Source: Calamus simplicifolius
Taxonomy: Eukaryota; Streptophyta; Magnoliopsida; Arecales; Arecaceae
NCBI GenBank assembly: GCA_900491605.1
Contig: UESW01001673.1
Span: 237,792 to 301,791 of the forward strand
Direction of reading: 5' to 3'
Length of the DNA stretch: 64,000 nucleotides
The position numbers were made by a program, and so were the translations under genes. Shown here in pieces: positions 35,301 to 46,138 of this stretch; the stretch's first letter is position 1, and the number at the start of each line of letters is the position of its first letter. The notes under the pieces were generated by a model, which had not been told where the DNA came from, did no database searches, and saw only the letters and a list, made by a program, of their open reading frames with translations.

Positions 35301-37210
35301 CGTTGAGTAGAAGTTTGTTTAAAGCAATTCATAAGTGTGAAGGCTCTATCAAACATTAGTTGAGACATGTATTGGGGTCTTTAGTAATTCCAACACATGA
35401 TGCTCTTATGTGTTGTTTGCTCGTGATTAGTGTTGTCAAGCATATCTTATTCTATCTTGCATTATCTTATGTTATTTTAGAACGACACTTACGCATAAAG
35501 TGCATGAATTTCTAGATTCCATGGTCATAAAGTTTAGGAGAGGCAAAGGATTAGGTGAGCTGGCCAACTAATTTAGTGGTGGTTTTTTCCCCCCTATTCA
35601 TAGAATTGGTGGTATATATATATAAAGGACAGGAATTCAATATGCTACATAGAAATAAATACCATGATTTCAGTTGAATTATCTAGCTACATAAGTTGGA
35701 TTACATACTAGTTTGAGATTAAAGCTTTGTTGTTGTTGTTATTGTATGAGTTGGATTACATATTTTATTTTCTTGTTAAAGGAACTAAAATTTTAAAACT
35801 AATGATATGTCAATAAAATTGAAGATTCAAATTGTTGAACATGATTTACAAATTAGAAAATATCTAGAAACCAAAATTTACATATTTTCGGTAGTCTAAC
35901 CTATGCATTCCAATCGATGCAAAAATGAATCATATCAATTCCATTAGTTTGATAAAATACATGATAAAGCACATAAATTGAAAATTCACTTTATGGATCA
36001 TAATCTACACATCTTAAAATAAGGGTAGATTTAAAATCACGGATGTTGATATTTAAATTACAGTAAATATATAATCATGCTATTAAAACCGTCTATTGTG
36101 ATGTATACTTGATGATTAAGTTAGAGACTGCTAAAATATATAAATTATTTTTAACCATTTTTTGGTGTATAGATCATGTTCAATGGTTTGGATCTTCAAT
36201 TTAGGTAGTGCATCATTGACTTTAAATTGTTAATTTCCAACTCTCTCTCTACACACACATATATACATACATGAACTTGCTCCTCTTGAGAGGAAGGGTT
36301 ATCTATTCCTCTTGATCCTAACATCAATAATGGGATATTCAAATTAAAGATCTACCCTGTAGATCATAATCTATACTATTTGAAATACTTAAAAATAAAA
36401 AATCAGGTATTTTGATGGTTCTAATCTATGCATCATGGGAATGCAAAAATGGAGTATTTTCATGATGCTAGTATGCTAAGATATATGATGAAGCTTTTAA
36501 TTTGAGAATCTACGTTATTAATTATGGTCTCCATGTCTTTGGGTCATATTGCTGCTGCATCAAGCTCAGCAAAAATTCTAAGCTATGGAACAATGATGGA
36601 TGAGAGTTGACAATAGTGTATTTGCTGGGCTCACTTGTCCACTGTTTATTTAACCATAGTTGATTCTCTGGAGTAATTAACTAATTCATGCAGTCTGGAT
36701 TACTTAGATGCATACTCAGGGATCATGATGTTATTCTTGTCTTCGTCTTCTGTTTACAGTGCAAATCTAAAATCTTTTTTCTTTTTTCAGTTATATTCCT
36801 GAGCTTTTGGGCTGAGGTGCACTACAACTCAATCTATCCTGAAGGAGGCAAGTCTTATTCCTCCATGCTTTCTGCTGTGACATTGTTCCTTGTATTTTGG
36901 CTGACATTTTTAATATTGAGCATGCGGGCAAGCAAATTCTCACTTTTTAATTTCTATATCTAGTTTTGCTGTTTCTAAAGTGGGCTTGTAGGGAGGTTGA
37001 GGTCCACGCTGGTGGTCTAGTTGGGGAGTGTGGTTAATAGTTCCATGCAAACAATTCATTGTCGCAGTGTTTGCTTAGACTTGATGCTTTCAATCAGTAA
37101 GAATTGCTTGCCATCTAATGCATGGTCTTTGATGTGCAGAGTTGCCAAACTTGGAAAGCAAGAAGAAGAAAAGGTGGTGGCACACGTCGGTAACAAGGAT
37201 TAGGACATAA
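26342..37210 (+). CDS. OTU-domain cysteine protease (deubiquitinase), OTU9/10/11-like, with one frameshift
   Basis: Coding exons read as 26342-26669, 26775-26931, 27732-27805, 29541-29595, 30504-30578, 30734-30807, 30913-30961, 34960-35044, 36791-36847 and 37140-37210. Phases match at every junction except inside exon 2, where one base is missing near 26882 and an in-frame TAG results at 26885-26887; allowing for that base the total would be 342 codons, the family's usual size. The OTU catalytic centre is intact: GDGNCQFR with Asp at 29581-29583 and nucleophile Cys at 29590-29592, and the His in FWAEVHYN (exon from 36791). The family removes ubiquitin from proteins. An ATG at 26917, in frame with the OTU domain, could give a shorter protein of about 210 residues. 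The last intron is GC-AG (donor 36848). A pseudogene or a sequencing error are the alternatives. Confidence 0.85.
26882..26887 (+). other. Frameshift and premature stop in OTU coding exon 2
   Basis: The frame from the ATG at 26342 reaches TAG at 26885-26887. The following 44 bases continue family-like coding (LDGEVGKRLNQMVPV) only in the frame shifted by one base. The exon is 157 nt where 158 would keep phase. An intron excising this spot would be under 50 nt, too short for plants. Confidence 0.8.
29041..29104 (+). repeat. Tandem duplication, two copies of 32 bp
   Basis: acttaaatatggaatatgaa... is repeated once with a single visible change; both lie in an OTU intron. Confidence 0.9.
30119..30450 (+). 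repeat. Tandem duplication, two copies of ~168 bp
   Basis: The block beginning tctagagctaccttttatg (30119) recurs at 30287 (tctagagctaccttttgta) and retains cagtctcaga, gggaactgtgct, catttctgag and gaaaatgtgttt in the same order. It lies in an OTU intron just upstream of the exon at 30504. Confidence 0.85.
31955..33370 (+). repeat. Tandem triplication of ~467-bp unit in OTU intron
   Basis: Three diverged copies start at about 31955, 32428 and 32895, with a partial fourth beginning near 33349. Shared landmarks in each are ttgcaaa..attcat, ccttttgtct.aggttaaag, catttcatccca, gagaaatgc and gatggtccttatttttcac. Copies differ by many substitutions and short indels. No coding potential is conserved among them. 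Confidence 0.85.
33420..34041. mobile_element. PIF/Harbinger-like (Tourist-type) MITE candidate
   Basis: The 622-bp AT-rich stretch has imperfect terminal inverted repeats containing GTTTGGTT (left TAGACCGTTTGGTTCATG, right, inverted, GTTGATGTTTGGTTTGTG) and is flanked by TTA on both sides (33417-33419, 34042-34044), as expected for a Tourist-type insertion. No transposase. It lies in the long OTU intron 30962-34959. Confidence 0.45.
34125..34360 (-). mobile_element. RTE-LINE 3' end or RTE-mobilised SINE fragment
   Basis: On the minus strand the sequence reads tgtagccgaccccatgtagt followed by a ggaaaaaggcttagatgagt tail, a block characteristic of the 3' ends of plant RTE-type LINEs and the SINEs that share them. 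The adjacent part (ccggtcccaagcccggataa on the minus strand) belongs to the same kind of element. Truncated and non-coding. Confidence 0.45.
35690..35748 (+). mobile_element. Small RTE-type 3' tail with (TTG)n
   Basis: gattaaagctttgttgttgt followed by further TTG units resembles the 3' tail of plant RTE elements. Very short; could also be a chance microsatellite. Confidence 0.3.
36848..36853 (+). other. Non-canonical GC splice donor in OTU gene
   Basis: The exon ends GAAGGAG and the intron starts GCAAGT; the next exon begins after gatgtgcag at 37139. Joining in phase 1 gives the family-typical PEGELP junction followed by a Lys-rich KKKKRWW tail. No nearby GT gives this frame. Confidence 0.75.
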
Positions 37211-37462
37211 GGCTTGCTTCTCATATGTCAGCCTTGTGCCATTTGGCTTGCTTTCTTTCCCAGAGGAATCCTCTCAGGGCAGTTCTTGTTCATCCATGTG
37301 GTTGATCGAGTAAGATCATGTCAGGAGAGGAAGGAATGTGCTTCATTTGTTGATATTAATCAGTCCCATGCCTAGCTTCTGCACACAGTCGGAGAACAAA
37401 TTAATGTGTTACGTTTACAGAGAAAAAATTGAAATTCAACTCATTCACTTCATTTTGGTGCT

Positions 37463-37473
37463 TTCTATTGCCC
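37463..37473. repeat. Target-site duplication (left) of LINE A
   Basis: TTCTATTGCCC, identical to 43413-43423. Confidence 0.9.
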
Positions 37474-37559
37474 TTTTTTTTTTTTATGGTACACACGGAC
37501 CATCAAACAAGTCTAGTACGAGTTAGCCCATATACATTAGAGTACAAAATTTGAAACAA

Positions 37560-40500
37560 AACAGGAGGTCAAGGGTTACCCAGATTTCATAACCAGTAGC
37601 CTGTATGCTGAGCAACAGAAGCCGCTACCTAGTTGGCTGCCGAGTTGGCTTCTCGGAAATATGATATATCTGAGCTGCAGCCATATCCTGAAGAATAGAC
37701 AAGATGTCCCGAAGAATCGGATTAATGGGGGCAGCGGGAACATTACTTTCGTAACCATCTAATGACCGTCAAGGAATCACCTTCAATAACAACTCTATGG
37801 GCTTGAATAAACTTAGAAGCATAGGTAATACCAGCCCAGGCCTCATAAAGCTCAGTCATAGGGACAGAGGAGTCGAGGATGCTAAATCCGCTCACTGCCA
37901 GCATATTCCCCTGAGGCCCACGGATGATAAAGGCCGATCCAGCATATCTGCCCCGAACGCTGCCGTTAAAGTTGATTTTGATAAACCCTGGAGGAGAGGG
38001 CTCCCAAGAAAAGAAAACCGTATTTCGATTCACTGCCGTAGCAGCAGGGGAACCCAGAGGCCAGAGGAGTCTAGATGTTGCTCTTGAGTATCGCGGACGC
38101 AATCAGCAGCCAAAGCTCTAATCTTCTTGACAAGTCGATGGATAGAAACACAATTCTCAGAAAATATAATCTGGTTCCTTGTTAACCAAATTTGATAGGC
38201 CGTGGCCACCCAGATACCGCATTGATACTTCGTGGCCCTCCGAAGATCTAGCAAGAAGAGAGAGCGAGGGGAACTAGAACCATTGTCTCTGCACTTATAA
38301 CCCATCAGATGCCAAATCCGTCTAGCACGAGGGCAAGTAAAAATGGCATGGTTAGTCGTCTCATTCTCCAGACCACACAGAGGGCAAATAGCCTGAATTG
38401 GCACACCCCTACGGGAGAGTAGGGAACTAGTCGAAAGATAGTCCCAAAGAAGCTTCCAGATAAACAACTGAATCCTGGGAAGAGTAGGGAGCGACCAGAC
38501 CCAAGCAGCCTCCTTCGTACTCTGGGGCTGAGGCCTAAAGAAGTTCATAAGATCCTTGAGAGGGGCCTCGAAAGAGAGGATCTCTGCCATAATCTGACAG
38601 ATCCGGTCCAAAATAATGGGTCACCAAGTGATGACGCCACGTGGGGGGATCTGGAGATATCATATCCTTAACCCTCAATTCAGGGGGGACATCAATATTA
38701 ATGAAAGAGGGCCACCTAAATAGAGGGAGCTCAGCAATCCACGAATCCTAAATAACATCAATAGAATGGCCATCTCCTATCATCCATGAGGTCTTCTGAA
38801 GGATAGAGTCCCCATACTGGCACACCTCCTTCTAGAAAGAGGAACACCACCGGGGCGGGATAATGATCTCCCCAGGCTGCCATTCTCCATACCTTGCACG
38901 CATAACAGAGCTCCAAAGACATTGCGGCTCTAGGATGAAACGTGATGCATGCCTGGCCAATAAAGCAGTCCGCCTAACCATTAGGGATTGGATCCTGAGA
39001 CCACCTTCATGAATTGGCATACAGATCGTATCCCAAGATAGAAGGTGAGTACCGTGACCATCTTACATAGAAGCCCATAAAAAATCTCGAAAACATCTCT
39101 CAATCCTCCGAAGGAAAGTAGACGGGATGGCCGCATTCGAAAGCAAATAAAGAGGAAGGGAAGAAAGGACCGACCAAATGATGGTAACTCTGGCCATCAT
39201 CGATAAGCCAGTGACTTGCCAACCCTCAATACGCTCTCGAACGCGTCTCTCAAGATCCACAAAATCAGAACATCGGGGACGTCTATCGGTCATGGGAATA
39301 CCCAAGTACATAAACCGATCAGTCTGAGTAGATATTCCCAGCAGATTAGTAATAGCTTCTTTGATAGATCTAGGAGTCTTCGGGCTGAAACAGATTGAAG
39401 ACTTTAGAAGGTTGACTTTCTGACCCGAAGCCTGACAATATCGTTGTATAATGGAATGGAAGGAAGCTGCATTAGAAGTAGTAGCCTGACCCAGAAGAAT
39501 ACAATCGTCGGCAAACAGAAGGTGAGAAACTGAAGGGCCTCCAACTCCCGCTGTAAAGGGGACAATCTTCTGATTTAGCTGAGCCTGATGGAATGCTCGA
39601 GAGAGATCATCCACAGCCAAATGAATAGAAGGGGAGATAAAGGGCACCCCTGATGTAATCCCACAGAAGAGTGAAAAAACTCAGTCGGATTCCCATTTAT
39701 AATTAGAGAGAAAGACGGCCTTTGAATACAAGCCAAAACCCACTCAATAAACAGTTCATCAAATCCAAACTCCTGAAGAGAACGATGTAAGAAGGCCCAA
39801 CTCAGTCTATCATAAGCTCTCTCCATATCAAGCTTAACAGCCATTAGACTACATCTAACAGGAGCTCGATGGAGATCGTGCATAAACTCCTGGGTGATGA
39901 GGACGTTATCCGAGATAGAGCGACCTCTAATGAACGCCCCTTGTTCAACAGAAATAAGACGGGGAATGACCTGTCGAAGACGGCTGGCTAAAAGGCGGGC
40001 ACATACCTTATACAAAGTAGTGCACAGGCTGATCGGCCTATAATGCTGAGGTAAGAAAGCATCCGAGCGCTTGGGCACAAGAGAGATAAGAGTCCGATTC
40101 CATTCCTCTGGAATGTGTTTCGATTGAAAGGCAATCTGAATAGCCTGAACGACCTCCTGCCCGATAATGCCCCAGTAATGTCTAAAAAAGAAAGGCAGAA
40201 ACCCATCCGGCCCCGGGGCATTATCTGGACCAAGCATCCAAAGGGCATGGCGGACTTCTTCCTCACCGATCGGCCTAGCAAGCATGGAGTTCTCCAAGGC
40301 GGAAACCTTCCTGGAATCGGAAACCTGGAAGACTGTAGACCCATGACCAGTGGACTCAGACCATCTGGATTGGAAGAAGTGAAGAAACTGAGTACGAATG
40401 GCTTGAATATCCTCATGAGAATTCCCCTCACTATCAACAACCCTCCGAATCCGATTGACCGCCCACCTTTTCAGGGTAGCCTGATGAAAAAATCTAGTAT

Positions 40501-41582
40501 TACGGTCCCCTTTGTGAATCCACTGAACCCTGGACCTTTGCCTCCAATATAACTCCTGCTGCCGAAGAAGGGAGTGGTGGTGAGCTAGATTTTCCCGCAG
40601 CAAGGATAGATCAGAATCCATTAGAAATCCATCGTGGTCTTCTTTCGCCTGGAGGCCAATGATAACAGCTTCAGCCTGCTCCACTTGCCTCACCAGGTCC
40701 CCAACTTCCATTCTATTCCAGGTGGAAAGTCTACGTCTGGCCATCATAAGCTGACGAGATAACCGATAGACGGCATTGCCCCTGATAGGAAGGTGCCAAA
40801 TCTGAGAAATAATAGTTCGAGCCGAAAAATGAAACGTCCAAAACCGTTCGAATCTAAACTGTTTCCTCTGGAACTGAATGGCCTCCGTGGAAATCAGAAT
40901 GGGACAGTGGTCTAAGGCGATTCTAGAGAGATGAGTAACTGTAACTGAAGGGAACTTTTGAATCCATTGCACAGAAGCCAAGGCTCTATCCAATCTCTCC
41001 CAAACTCGTGCTGATCCCTGTCGGTTATTACACCAGGTAAATTGGGGCCCCGAGTACCCCAAATCCATCAGCCCAGAAGACCCAATGAATGACCTGAATT
41101 CAGTTATGTCAGCTGAGCCAGTAACTCTTCTGCCCCCTCTCTTCTCACTAGCCTCAGTGATACAATTAAAGTCACCAGCAACAATGGATGGAATGCCATG
41201 GTCCAAAGGGAGAGCAGCTCTGACCAAAGGGCCTGTCTCTCACGATAATCTGTACTGGCATATACCGCCGATAGGAGCTAGGGATCAGAAGTTCCTTTAG
41301 AAACAAAAAGACCAAGCTGCTGGTTACATTGGTGAAACGCATCAATTGTAATAGCAGATTCATGCCATATAGCTAACATACCACCCGATAACCCCTCAGC
41401 ATCCACAGCATAAGAAGACCAGGAATGGACAATTTGTCTACGAAACCTTGTCAGACTATCACCCGACAAACGGGTTTCTAATAGAACACATAATCACAGT
41501 TATGTAATTGCATCAATCTACCAAAAGAAGAACGGAATGAGGGCTTATTAGCACCTCTAACATTCCAAATTAAGATCTTCAT
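37560..41582 (-). pseudogene. LINE A ORF2: endonuclease, reverse transcriptase, zf-RVT, RNase H
   Basis: The ATG is at 41582 (MKILIWNVRGANKPSF, start of the endonuclease). A frameshift near 41480 interrupts it. Endonuclease core follows at 41469-41278 and 41227-40900 (IVAGDFNCITE, GPQFTWCNNRQGSARVWERLDRA split here by position only). One long open frame, 41227-39575 (550 codons), carries the endonuclease end and the first RT half (KLDMERAYDRLSW, GCPLSPLLF). After a shift near 39600 the RT continues at 39647-39063 with the FADD catalytic box near 39510, then a stop at about 39062. The zinc-binding domain (CPLCGLENETTNHAIFTC) is in 38611-38030. RNase H (38102-37560) reads NFNGS where the catalytic Asp is expected, and its tail has stops. 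It would reverse-transcribe element RNA at a nicked target. Confidence 0.9.
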
Positions 41583-43223
41583 TAATTTAACTAGAGGTAG
41601 ATGGGACCCCTCCTTGGTCCTCTGACATAAAGCTATCAGTGTGGCAACCTCCCACAATGAGCCACCCTCGGAGATCTGAATTGGACCAGTCTCCAGGGCA
41701 ATAGAATCAGCTTCAATGTCAACCGAACCCTGTCCCACTAGATTTCCATCGGACACCTCACAGTTCCGATCATCTTGCTTAGACGGGTTGACCAACTCCA
41801 CCTCCTGATTAATCTTAAGGCCGCAAGGGGGCTGGGTCAAGCAACCGAAGGAGGGATTGATATCCACTCGACTTTTGACGATATTCCCCTTACCTTTTCC
41901 TTTCCTCTTCACTGGTTTGGACATAGACCTCGGAGGCAGGCCATCAACTGATCTGGCCCTCTTAAGGGGACCGAGAGTAGAATCCTATCTTCCAGAAGGC
42001 CCCCTGCATTCGAGTCTGAACTCAAAGAGTCAAAAGGGTTAGACAAGATCAAAGATTTGGAGTTATGAGAATCAGGGACCCCAGCCTTAGACATATGAGG
42101 AGACACCCTTGCAGAAAATCTTTGAAAACGGCACGCACTTGATGAATCGGCATGGCCACCGTCACAGCTTCAGCCTTCTCCTCTCCCGCCATCGCCAACT
42201 TCTGCTTACCTCTGGCTAATCCATTCAAATCCACCAGCACCTGTTGAATAGGCACATCCACAGAAGCAGAGGCACCCTGGATCCCCCGACCTTCCATCAA
42301 TGGCCCTGATTAACACCTACGCCGCAGCTTAACTGGCGACTTCCAAACAACATCAATACTCGGATCTCGGAGGCCGACTGGGGAGCAGGGCAAGAACCGG
42401 AGGTGACCGGAGGATTCTTATGCTGAGAACCATCAGCATTCGTTCGCCGACGGACCGCCATCATCCATGGCCCGAAAACAGGACAACTGCCAGAATCCTT
42501 CTCCCCTGCCTTGGACGACAAAGAACACTCCCCAGCCAGATGCAGAGACCCACACATGGAACATATTCCCTCCAGCGATTCGAAGACAAACTGCTGCTAG
42601 AAAGGTCCATGGATGCCCTGAACTCGGGTCCTCGGGCGAAGAGGATGACGAAGGTCGACACGAACTGCCACCCTCGCGAATCCTCCTCTATTCCGTGATG
42701 TCGTGGCAGAATCAGCACAGCAAAAGACGCCCGCTGGCTTCGTAATAACACGGAGGATGTCCTCCTTCCAGAACTCTAATGGAAGATTTGGCATCCTCAT
42801 CCAAATCAAAACTAAGGTGATGGAATCCTCAGCCGGAAAAAATTCCGGACGCCAGGCTTCCGTCCCAATAATTTGTCTATTGATAACCCATGGACGGTTG
42901 AGGACCAGGTCGCAAGCTGCCGGATCTTCAAAACGGAAGATGTGGCAGTGGAATGCAAGGCTAATAGGTTCAATCACCCCCGGAATTCCAACTCGTCGAA
43001 ACTCTCTGATGAAGGCTTCAACTGGCACCCACTTGAGGAAGGAGCGGACGATGACAGCTCTATTCTGCCATCCAACAATCTCCTCCTCCAGCAACGACTC
43101 CGGCACACGCACCACCTCAGGGAAGCATGCTCCAACCTTGCCACCTGAGCCGGAGACGGAGATGACGAAACCCACAGACCTCCTCCGAGGAACATAGGCC
43201 TCCGAGGTCCCATCGGCCGCCAT
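41583..43223 (-). pseudogene. LINE A ORF1: gag-like nucleic-acid-binding protein
   Basis: The ATG is at 43223 (MAADGTSEAYVPRRRS). The first 208 codons (to 42597) form the DUF4283-type RNA-binding domain common in plant L1 ORF1, with FHCHIFRFEDPAACDLVLNR and MPNLPLEFWKEDILRVI. A frameshift follows at about 42600. The next frame (to 42297) contains a zinc knuckle CSMCGSLHLAGEC. The basic PVKRKGKGKGN segment is near 41910. The tail frame runs without a stop into ORF2, unlike LINE B, where ORF1 ends with a stop before ORF2. Not translatable as one protein. Confidence 0.85.
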
Positions 43224-43412
43224 AGGACTGCTGGGGATAGAAAGACGAAGGTTCGGTGAAGAGCAGCAAGCTAGACGATGGAGATCGGTGGAGATCGAGG
43301 ACGAAGGTCATCGGAACACAAATCTTAAAGCACCCTGAAGAAGACGCATCAGAGAACCCTAGAAAGGACGTTAACACAATCTTAAAGCACAGGTTAAATG
43401 AGAGTTGGAGCA

Positions 43413-43423
43413 TTCTATTGCCC
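43413..43423. repeat. Target-site duplication (right) of LINE A
   Basis: TTCTATTGCCC, identical to 37463-37473. Confidence 0.9.
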
Positions 43424-45370
43424 CTTTCAAGGTGCAAGGAGTGTTTCGTTTATATCAAGATTGTGGTCAGATGGAACAGCTACTTCTAATACCATTTTGA
43501 CAAATGGCCACTCTTTGTTTTTTCTATGTCACCGTATTGGATGTTTAGATACACATTTTGCACATATTTGAGCTAAGCAAATGTCAAGACTAGAGAAGTA
43601 ATTTCATTATTTCATACTTGAAAAGTTAAATATAAAGGATTTAGTGCAGTGGCTATAGTTGGTAAACTTTTTATCATATTTTTTTTCAAATTTTGCGATT
43701 TGAGACGTCCAAACTTCTTTTTCCTATAATTTTCAGCTCAATCTCATGTTTATCCTTGAAACTAAACAAATGTGGCTTCGTTTAAAGAATAGATATGATA
43801 GTTAATTGTAACATTCCAGTAATACTTAAACCGCATGCTACCAATTTATATTTAGTTTAATATTTAATTTAATTTAATTTTTTTGTTCTAACTGTATTTG
43901 AATACAATGACCTATTGATATGTATGGCCTGTTTATTAATGATCTACCATATGATTTATCTATTACTCATTGAGTTGTTTGTTTCTTCCGTTCTAAATTT
44001 AAATTAGTAAATTCATTGAGGCACCGATAAAAAGTGTTTAATTGAAGAAAAAATTTACATCATAATTTAAGATTAATTTTCATTATATTCAATATTGAAC
44101 CATATTTATAATTTAAATTATTAAAGATTTATTTTAGACATGATAAATATTAAATATTAAATATTATTTTATTTTTAGTTAATTAATGATGTCATGATGA
44201 AAAGCTTACATATGAGATCAGGTTTTATGGTTGTACCATAGTTACCAATCTTTTGATCTGATATTTCAAGTCGAGATGTGATAATTAGAGTGGACATTAT
44301 CAGAACATTAGATTTAGAATTCTAGAGTTTGGACTAGTTATGTTGAGATGGGTAAAAATTAGGTTAAATGAGATGTGTTTAGTACTTCTATGTTCTTTAT
44401 AAAGGTTTAAAATTTTCCTTGTACTAAAAATTAATTAACCTAATCAGGGATCTTAAATTTATTTTGAAGAAATAAATGGCCCAACTTTAAACTAGCGTAT
44501 GTATACTAGCATAAGCAATGCATGTGTAGGCTGATAAGTTAAAAAAAGGTGCCACCATTCCAATTCTATGTTCACGGATTTTATGTATGAAGTTGAATTT
44601 GGTTGCTTGATTTTTTTATAATTGAATTCAAATATACTTTTATTTTTTACCTTGAATTAATATATATTTTAAATAATTTAAACTCTTCTAAAGCTGGGAA
44701 GAATATATTTTGTATCCCAATGCCATGTTGGTATATCTACTGTGCAAATTAAACCTCCAAATAATGCCTAAGTCTCTCCTCTGTATGCACATTTTAAATA
44801 TTCATATTTTAGAATACTTAGAACTTTCGAAACATGATGTCATGTCCTTAATATATACATAACTTTTTGATTTTGTTAAGGCCGGCATGATTTCAATGAC
44901 TATTTTTTTTTATATTAACAAATATCTAATCATTTCCTTATTTCTTTTTTGGTTTTTTGAGGGGGGGAAAGAAGGATGGATCTTATCTTCTCCTTTTATC
45001 AAAAGATCATTATAAAAAAGAATGTATAAAGAAGAAGAATATATAAGGAAGCACAATCAACTTATGCAAAGTTTCGCTTTTAGATGTGGATGGGCATCCT
45101 TAGCCTTATCAACCGCGATACATTCCTATGGATAAAAAAAAAAAAAAAGAAGAGAATTTTGTGCATAGTAGATAGCAGGGAGGGGTTTTGGATGAAAGGT
45201 TTCTATCATTTTTTTTTTTCTTTCATGAAATCCGCCATAAGGATAGAATCAATTGATCCTATACCAATTTCTAAGATATAAAGATGTCTCCTCCTTCGTA
45301 AGGCTTGGAAACGCTGAGTGTCATGAGGTTTGCAAGTAATATGTAGATGATCATAAAACTAAGCTCATAA

Positions 45371-45500
45371 CTCTTTGGAAAGTTTTTATGCATCGGCCTT
45401 TTATGCACAAAGCGGGTATTGGGCGCAAGCCCAATATGCGCATTTGGTGCATGCTTTATACATCAAAGGCCGATACACAAAAAACCTTTTCTTTGTAAAA
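45371..45500. repeat. Foldback (inverted-repeat) element
   Basis: Nested inverted repeats. The outer arms include ATCGGCCTTT (45392-45401) and its complement AAAGGCCGAT (45465-45474); the centre is a perfect 8-bp stem TATTGGGC/GCCCAATA around a GCAA loop near 45417-45436. The symmetry extends weakly beyond, with T-rich arms outside the GGCC core. It could be a small foldback MITE or a hairpin RNA source; transcription is not shown. Confidence 0.6.
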
Positions 45501-46086
45501 AGGCATTTCAAAAGCAAGTATGATACTATTTTATAAGAAGAGCCGCAAAAGAAGCAGCCTACGCTTAACAATTCAACATTTTTTACAAGCACTTTTCGAT
45601 ATATTTTCGAGAGCTAACTAAATAAATATTTTAATATTTTTGGGTATTATTACTTTTCATATCTGCTTGCAAAAGTCAATGAATATTATTTTGATTAAGA
45701 AATTTATTAAAAAGCTTACAGAGCCTTCGTATATAGCTTCTAGATGAACAATTGATTTTTCTTTTTTTTTTCTTATTTTTTTTTATAAAGTTTTTAACGA
45801 AGAATAGGTTTTACATCTCCTTCACGGAACCCTAATATAAAAGATGAAGAGTAATAATAAAAACAATGCCTTGCACATGTTGTGGTGAGTCTTGTTATTC
45901 TCTATTATGTTATAATTTTTTTAAACTAAATATTAGATCAACTATCATTTTCATGCCTTGTATGATCCAATTTATTTTAATTTTACTTCATGTTAACTCA
46001 TCTTTTTTTGGAGGCCCCTTAGCCTAATATAACTATTTTGTCCATTAGCCCATTTTTTTCATTTTTATATCATGTATGAATTTAGG

Positions 46087-46138
46087 CCCCCCCCCCCCTT
46101 CCCCCTCCCCCTTCTCTCTCTCTCTTCCCCTCTCTCCC
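46087..46138. repeat. Poly-C and CT-rich simple tract
   Basis: A run of about 12 C followed by C/T blocks and a (CT)n run. Confidence 0.9.

Larger units (their letters stand above)
37474..43412 (-). mobile_element. LINE A: full-length L1-type non-LTR retrotransposon
   Basis: A 5939-bp minus-strand element. Its 3' end is the poly-A tail (T run at 37474-37484 on the plus strand) and its 5' end is at 43412, set by an 11-bp perfect target duplication. Layout in element order: 5' UTR of 189 bp, ORF1 (gag-like, zinc knuckle), ORF2 (endonuclease, reverse transcriptase, zinc-binding domain, RNase H), short 3' UTR. Frameshifts and stops break both ORFs. It landed 264 bp downstream of the OTU stop codon, antisense to that gene, presumably in or next to its 3' UTR. 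It is the same family as LINE B at 49.4-55.5 kb. Confidence 0.95.

Noticed and set aside
36688..36963. 91-codon frame around an OTU exon
   Set aside because: Only 36791-36847 is coding; the rest reads through intron sequence on both sides.
40115..40552. Plus-strand open frames opposite LINE A and LINE B (also 42703-43197, 54721-55539)
   Set aside because: They are antisense to recognisable LINE protein domains and have no features of their own.
45060..45290. Stretch that might be organelle-derived (mixed composition, gatgggcatccttagcctta)
   Set aside because: I could not match it to a known plastid or mitochondrial gene from the sequence alone.
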